Shown here one piece after another: positions 60,930 to 64,000 of a DNA stretch of 64,000 nt. The stretch lies in assembly GCA_963842235.1 (NCBI GenBank), contig CAWJFT010000001.1, forward strand, positions 310,001 through 374,000. The letters are read 5' to 3'. Position numbers and translations under genes: made by a program. The notes beneath the pieces were generated by a model. It was not told the origin of the DNA. It saw only the letters and a list, made by a program, of their open reading frames with translations, and did no database searches. The stretch is from JACDAN01 sp963842235. Its GTDB lineage: Bacteria; Actinomycetota; Thermoleophilia; Gaiellales; Gaiellaceae. Numbering within the stretch: position 1 is the first letter of the stretch; every line of letters starts with the position of its first letter.

Positions 60930-61853
60930 TCAACGTGCCGTTTGAGCCAGGACGATCGCGGCGAGGACGACGATCGCACCGGCGAGCTGATATGCGGTCA
61001 ACGACTCGCCGAGCCAGGCATAGGCGAACGCCGTGGCCGCAACAGGCTCGAACATCGCGGTGATCGCGGCACGTGAAGCGGAGATGTGCCGGAGCGACGC
61101 GGCGAGGAGCGCAAACGGCACAATCGTTCCGAGCACGACCATCCAGGACATGAGCAGCCAGACGGGGAGCGAGAGATCCTCGAGACGCCCCAGCAGCGAG
61201 ACGCTGTCGTCGACGAGGTCGATCGGAAACGACGTCAGCGGCTGCACGATCGCCCAGAAGACCGCCGCGAACAGGAACCCGTAACAGACGAGCGAGACGG
61301 GGTCGCGGCGGACGACGGCCCGCTCGGCCGAGAGGATGTAGACGGCAAACGTAAGGGCGGAGCCGAGCGCCGCGGCGACTCCGAGGCCGTCGAGCGTGAG
61401 GCCGTCCCAGAGCTGAACGAGCAGGGCGATCCCGAGCACGGAGAGCACGAGCGCCGCCCAGATCCGGCGGCGGACCGGCTCGTGGTACGCAAATCGGGCC
61501 CAGAGGGCGACGAGCACCGGGGCGATGTACTGGATCAGCAACGCGACGCCGATGTCGAGCCGGCTGATCGCCTCGAAATAGAACCACTGGACGAGCGCCA
61601 GCCCGAGCACCCCGAAGGTGAGGAGGATCGGGAGCTCCGCACGCCTGAGGCGGAGGCTCTCTCGCTTGGTGAGCGCCAGGAAGGCGAAGAGCAGCACGAA
61701 GGCGCCGGTCGTGCGCACTTCGGTCAGGCGTTGAGCCGGCACGTCGCCCGACTCGATGATCACCTTCGAGACGACGCCGTTGAAGGCCCACAGCGTCGCC
61801 GCGGCGAGCACCATCGCGTAGCCGAGCCCGGGACGGCGATGTGACTCGGCCAC
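60930..61853 (-). CDS. EamA/DMT-family permease
   Basis: A 307-residue transporter with ten helices in two EamA repeats: YAMVLAAATLWAFNGVVSKVIIESG begins repeat one, and AAALGSALTFAVYILSAERAVV begins repeat two. WLGESLTAYQLAGAIVVLAAIV ends the second. Exports or imports a small metabolite; substrate unknown. Confidence 0.85.
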   Translation of the reverse strand: MAESHRRPGLGYAMVLAAATLWAFNGVVSKVIIESGDVPAQRLTEVRTTGAFVLLFAFLALTKRESLRLRRAELPILLTFGVLGLALVQWFYFEAISRLDIGVALLIQYIAPVLVALWARFAYHEPVRRRIWAALVLSVLGIALLVQLWDGLTLDGLGVAAALGSALTFAVYILSAERAVVRRDPVSLVCYGFLFAAVFWAIVQPLTSFPIDLVDDSVSLLGRLEDLSLPVWLLMSWMVVLGTIVPFALLAASLRHISASRAAITAMFEPVAATAFAYAWLGESLTAYQLAGAIVVLAAIVLAQTAR

Positions 61854-61880
61854 GGCGCCGAGCCTAACCAGCGGCCGCTC

Positions 61881-61886
61881 TACACT
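61881..61886 (+). promoter_or_regulatory. -10-like box TACACT upstream of tRNA-Pro
   Basis: TACACT ends 8 nt before the tRNA 5' end, in position for a mature-end start. The -35 region is weak. Confidence 0.35.
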
Positions 61887-61894
61887 GAGTCGGG

Positions 61895-61968
61895 CGGGAC
61901 GTAGCGCAGCCTGGTAGCGCGCCTGCTTTGGGAGCAGGAGGCCGCGGGTTCGAATCCCGCCGTCCCGA
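61895..61968 (+). tRNA. tRNA-Pro (UGG)
   Basis: A complete cloverleaf: acceptor CGGGACG / CGTCCCG, D-arm with GCGCAGCCTGGTAGCGC, anticodon stem CCTGC / GCAGG with loop TTTGGGA (anticodon TGG), T-arm GCGGG TTCGAAT CCCGC and discriminator A. No CCA is encoded. Confidence 0.95.
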
Positions 61969-61970
61969 TC

Positions 61971-62000
61971 GAGAAAGGCCCCGCAAACGGGGCCTTTCTC
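61971..62000 (+). terminator. Intrinsic terminator after tRNA-Pro
   Basis: GAGAAAGGCCCCG / CGGGGCCTTTCTC: a perfect 13-bp stem with a CAAA loop, its 3' arm U-rich in RNA. It also faces the convergent gene at 62011. Confidence 0.85.
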
Positions 62001-62010
62001 TCATAGTTAG

Positions 62011-62394
62011 TTACCGAGCTGCCGTGGTCTTCCGGCGCCGCTGAGTCTGGCCGGTTCTCTTGCGCCGGCTCTGCGTCTGACTCCGCGTCGTCGTGTTCGC
62101 CGTTCGCCGGGCGGTTGTCGACGAGCCCGTCACGTCCTTCACCCGGTTGACGAGATCGGCATCCGGCAAGTCGCTCGCGCGGTCCTTGGCCCGCTGCATG
62201 AGCTTTCGCGTCCGGCGCGCCATGCCCGAGCTGCTCGTAGCCAAGGCGTAAGCCGCCGCGCCGGCCACCGGGAGGATCAACCACCGTGCGCCGGTGCTCT
62301 TCCTCGGGCCCCTGCCTTGTGCCGAGTCCACGACGTCGGCGAATCGCTCCGCTACGTCGACCAGCCCCTCAGAGAACTTGTTCACATCTGCCAT
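62011..62394 (-). CDS. Hypothetical protein with a very basic tail
   Basis: A 127-residue protein with an N-terminal helical part (VNKFSEGLVDVAERFADVV), a hydrophobic segment (LILPVAGAAAYALATSS) and a C-terminal tail of Arg/Lys/Thr (TRSQTQSRRKRTGQTQRRRK). The tail resembles DNA- or polyanion-binding tails. Function unknown. Preceded by a Shine-Dalgarno GGTGAGGGAG. Confidence 0.6.
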   Translation of the reverse strand: MADVNKFSEGLVDVAERFADVVDSAQGRGPRKSTGARWLILPVAGAAAYALATSSSGMARRTRKLMQRAKDRASDLPDADLVNRVKDVTGSSTTARRTANTTTRSQTQSRRKRTGQTQRRRKTTAAR

Positions 62395-62420
62395 GTCTCC
62401 CTCACCTTCTTGGATTTCGC

Positions 62421-62432
62421 TCTTTGCAAAGA
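62421..62432. repeat. Copy 3 of the recurring palindromic element
   Basis: TCTTTGCAAAGA, a perfect 12-bp palindrome within GCTCTTTGCAAAGATCTGCC, 27 bp from the start codon of the hypothetical gene at 62011-62394. Confidence 0.4.
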
Positions 62433-62463
62433 TCTGCCCAACCGCAGAAACGGCAAACCCGGC

Positions 62464-63246
62464 TCAATACGCGGAGCGACCGATCTCGCCGCCGCGCTCC
62501 TCCTCGGCGAGGAAGCGGAAGAAGAAAACGGCGAACACGGTGAAGAACACGATCGCCTGCTCCATGGCCATCGTCACGCCGGCGATCTGCTGATCGGCTT
62601 CGGGGGACAGGCCCCAGAGGCCGCCGCCCCCGACGTACCAGTCGTAGGCCGGCTCGGGGAGCAGCGCCATGAGCAGCCCAATCGGGCTCGCCAGGATGAA
62701 CGCGACGAAGACGTAGAGCGCCCGCGCAGCACTGGACAAGCGGTGCGGCACATCCTGGAATACCGGCCACCAGAGCAGCATCCCGGCGGCGAGGTAACAG
62801 ACGTGCTCGAGGTGCAGCAGCGCGTAGCTCTCGAGCGCGGCGTCGTAGACAGCGGGGATGTGCCAGAAGAAGTAGGTCGAGAGCCACAGAGCGAGCGCGA
62901 CCGGGGCGCGGGTGAGGAGGCGCGCGCCCGGGAGGCGGGCGAGGTCGGCCGCCATTGCCGTCGGGATGCCGAGGACGAGCAGCGCCGGTGCCCACTCGGC
63001 GAGGACGACGTTCTGCAGCAGGTGCGCAGTCAGCAGGTGGTACGTGAGTGCGTCCAGTGGTGTTACAGCGGTGAGGAGCAGGAGGAGGCATCCGGCGGCG
63101 AACGCGGCGATGCGCCAGCGCTCCGGCCGGGTCCGTCGAGCCCACAACGCGTAGACGAGGATGACCGCGGCGATGCCGAGCGTCGCCTCGGGATGAGGCG
63201 TCCAGGTGTATGGGTCCGTACGGGAGATCGGCGCTACGCTAGACAC
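62464..63246 (-). CDS. CtaG-type cytochrome c oxidase assembly membrane protein
   Basis: A ~260-residue polytopic protein (caa3-type CtaG/DUF1404 family). Seven helices with conserved His: AVTPLDALTYHLLTAHLLQNVVLAEWAPALLVLG in pieces, LWLSTYFFWHIPAVYDAAL, YALLHLEHVCYLAAGMLLWWPV. It supports copper insertion into heme-copper oxidases. GTG 63246 is 5 bp from the divergent tRNA-Gly. Confidence 0.85.
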   Translation of the reverse strand: MSSVAPISRTDPYTWTPHPEATLGIAAVILVYALWARRTRPERWRIAAFAAGCLLLLLTAVTPLDALTYHLLTAHLLQNVVLAEWAPALLVLGIPTAMAADLARLPGARLLTRAPVALALWLSTYFFWHIPAVYDAALESYALLHLEHVCYLAAGMLLWWPVFQDVPHRLSSAARALYVFVAFILASPIGLLMALLPEPAYDWYVGGGGLWGLSPEADQQIAGVTMAMEQAIVFFTVFAVFFFRFLAEEERGGEIGRSAY

Positions 63247-63251
63247 ACGCC

Positions 63252-63322
63252 GCGGCCTTGGTGAAGCGGAATCACGAGAGGTTTCCATCCTCTAGTCATC
63301 GGTTCGACTCCGATAGGCCGCT
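63252..63322 (+). tRNA. tRNA-Gly (UCC)
   Basis: Cloverleaf: acceptor GCGGCCT / AGGCCGC, D-arm GTGA / TCAC, anticodon stem AGAGG / CCTCT with loop TTTCCAT (anticodon TCC), T-arm ATCGG TTCGACT CCGAT, discriminator T. No CCA encoded. A 5' GTG-start gene faces it at 63246. Confidence 0.93.
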
Positions 63323-63358
63323 TTCGCATCGTCCGACGGCTCCGCTACGTTGTCTGTT

Positions 63359-64000
63359 ATGAAAACGGCGGAGCGCCTCGAGGCTCGCCGTCTTCGTCAA
63401 GAAGACGGTCTTTCGATGAAGGAGATCGCCCGTGTCTTGGGGGTATCTCTTTCTTCCGTGAGTCTCTGGGTTCGCGACATCGAGCTAGATACGGTCAAAA
63501 ACGCTTCGATGCGCAGTCGCGCCGCTCGGCGTCGCGGCGAGGCGCCCGCGGCACGCGCCCGTGCAGCGCGCCGCGATGCACAGAGGAGGGGACGCAAGCA
63601 GGCCGACCAGGGCGATCCCCTCCACCTTGCAGGCTGCATGCTGTACTGGGCCGAGGGTTCGAGGGAGCGGAATGCCGTGATCTTCACGAACTCTGATCCG
63701 GAAATGGTCCGCCTCTTCGTCTGCTTCTTGCGAGAGTGTTTTGCCGTTCCTGATGACAAGTTCAGGATCACGTGCAATCTCTTCGCCGATCACCTCGAGC
63801 GGCAACACGCGATTGAGGAGTTCTGGCTCGATGTCACGGCGCTACCAAGGACGCGGCTGAACTCCAGCATCGTCAACGTCTACTCCAAGCACAGCAAGAA
63901 AAAGCGGCGCAACAAGCTTCCGTATGGGACTTGCCGAGTGGTTGTTTGCGACACCCAGGTCGCGCACTCGATCTACGGCGCGATCCAGGAATACGCCGGC
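63359..64000 (+). CDS. HTH protein with degenerate LAGLIDADG-like core, partial at window edge
   Basis: The open frame runs 214 codons and leaves the window. It starts with an HTH (EDGLSMKEIARVLGVSLSSVSLWVRD), continues through an Arg/Ala-rich linker (RAARRRGEAPAARARAARRD), and has a second domain with GCMLYWAEGSRERNAVIFTNSDPEMVRLF in pieces and YGAIQEYAG at the edge. The GxLYWxEG and repeated alpha-beta pattern recall LAGLIDADG-type homing endonuclease relatives found near tRNA genes. Codon use is less GC-biased than neighbours. Placement 36 bp after tRNA-Gly hints at an integrated element. Confidence 0.55.
   Translation, partial: MKTAERLEARRLRQEDGLSMKEIARVLGVSLSSVSLWVRDIELDTVKNASMRSRAARRRGEAPAARARAARRDAQRRGRKQADQGDPLHLAGCMLYWAEGSRERNAVIFTNSDPEMVRLFVCFLRECFAVPDDKFRITCNLFADHLERQHAIEEFWLDVTALPRTRLNSSIVNVYSKHSKKKRRNKLPYGTCRVVVCDTQVAHSIYGAIQEYAG

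Overview
The window is a 64 kb, strongly GC-rich chromosomal segment, gene-dense, with many 1-14 nt gene overlaps and GTG starts. The gene content (rplM-rpsI-glmM-glmS, acpS-nnr-alr-cca, GuaB3, Roadblock protein, 'fenitrothion hydrolase'-type membrane protein, CtaG) fits a deep-branching actinobacterium, most likely Thermoleophilia (Gaiellales/Solirubrobacterales-like). That placement is an inference from gene content, not a computed phylogeny. No rRNA, CRISPR array, intact insertion sequence or intact prophage was seen; two tRNA genes (Pro-UGG, Gly-UCC) lie near the right end.

Layout. 0-9.3 kb: nucleotide metabolism and envelope genes (rdgB, YihY/BrkB, Roadblock, pyrE, HU, pyrF, LysM, D,D-carboxypeptidase, PfkB kinase, guaB3-guaA). 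9.3-13.5 kb: phospholipase D-like protein, frameshifted HAD phosphatase, uracil-DNA glycosylase, and a cupredoxin-like / membrane-protein / micro-protein trio. 13.5-22.6 kb: ribosomal and cell-wall precursor block (rplM, rpsI, glmM, glmS, arfB, HAD-IIA, acpS, nnr, alr, cca). 22.7-28.8 kb: two thioredoxin-fold proteins, a large secreted subtilase, fabI and a DMT permease. 29-32.8 kb: a tightly coupled glycosyltransferase / membrane protein / polysaccharide deacetylase / glycosyltransferase operon. 32.8-38.1 kb: antiporter, Vps62-like membrane protein, MFS carrier, integral membrane protein. 38.1-42.7 kb (minus strand): ECF sigma factor, broken beta-propeller anti-sigma-like gene, a peroxiredoxin with an in-frame UGA at its catalytic position, a broken GT-C-like membrane protein, YciI and tag. 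42.8-48 kb: carboxylate-amine ligase, RidA, serine hydrolase, ArsR-AHSA1 pair, cNMP-binding protein, NUDIX, diacylglycerol kinase, thioredoxin. 48-53.7 kb: ileS, ispH, FG-GAP/PASTA protein. 53.8-56 kb: a lower-GC accessory patch with strong terminators, a shattered collagen-like gene and an AAA ATPase fragment. 56-64 kb: giant multi-GAF histidine kinase plus receiver, CAP-domain protein, EamA permease, tRNAs, CtaG, and a partial HTH protein next to tRNA-Gly.

The most exciting observation is the gene at 40531-40989 (minus). It is an AhpE-like peroxiredoxin read in one frame except for a single TGA at codon 45, exactly where the peroxidatic Cys belongs. A perfect 7-bp hairpin begins 14 nt after that TGA, in the position of a bacterial SECIS element. 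It is best read as a selenocysteine peroxiredoxin in an ECF-sigma operon. The caveat is that its neighbours carry apparent +1 frameshifts. A second theme is -10 boxes placed 6-8 nt before start codons (leaderless transcripts), including an arsR promoter whose perfect TTGACA sits inside a 10-bp inverted repeat. A third is genes whose conserved N-terminus demands an unusual start codon (GTA or CTG) inside a 4-nt gene overlap.
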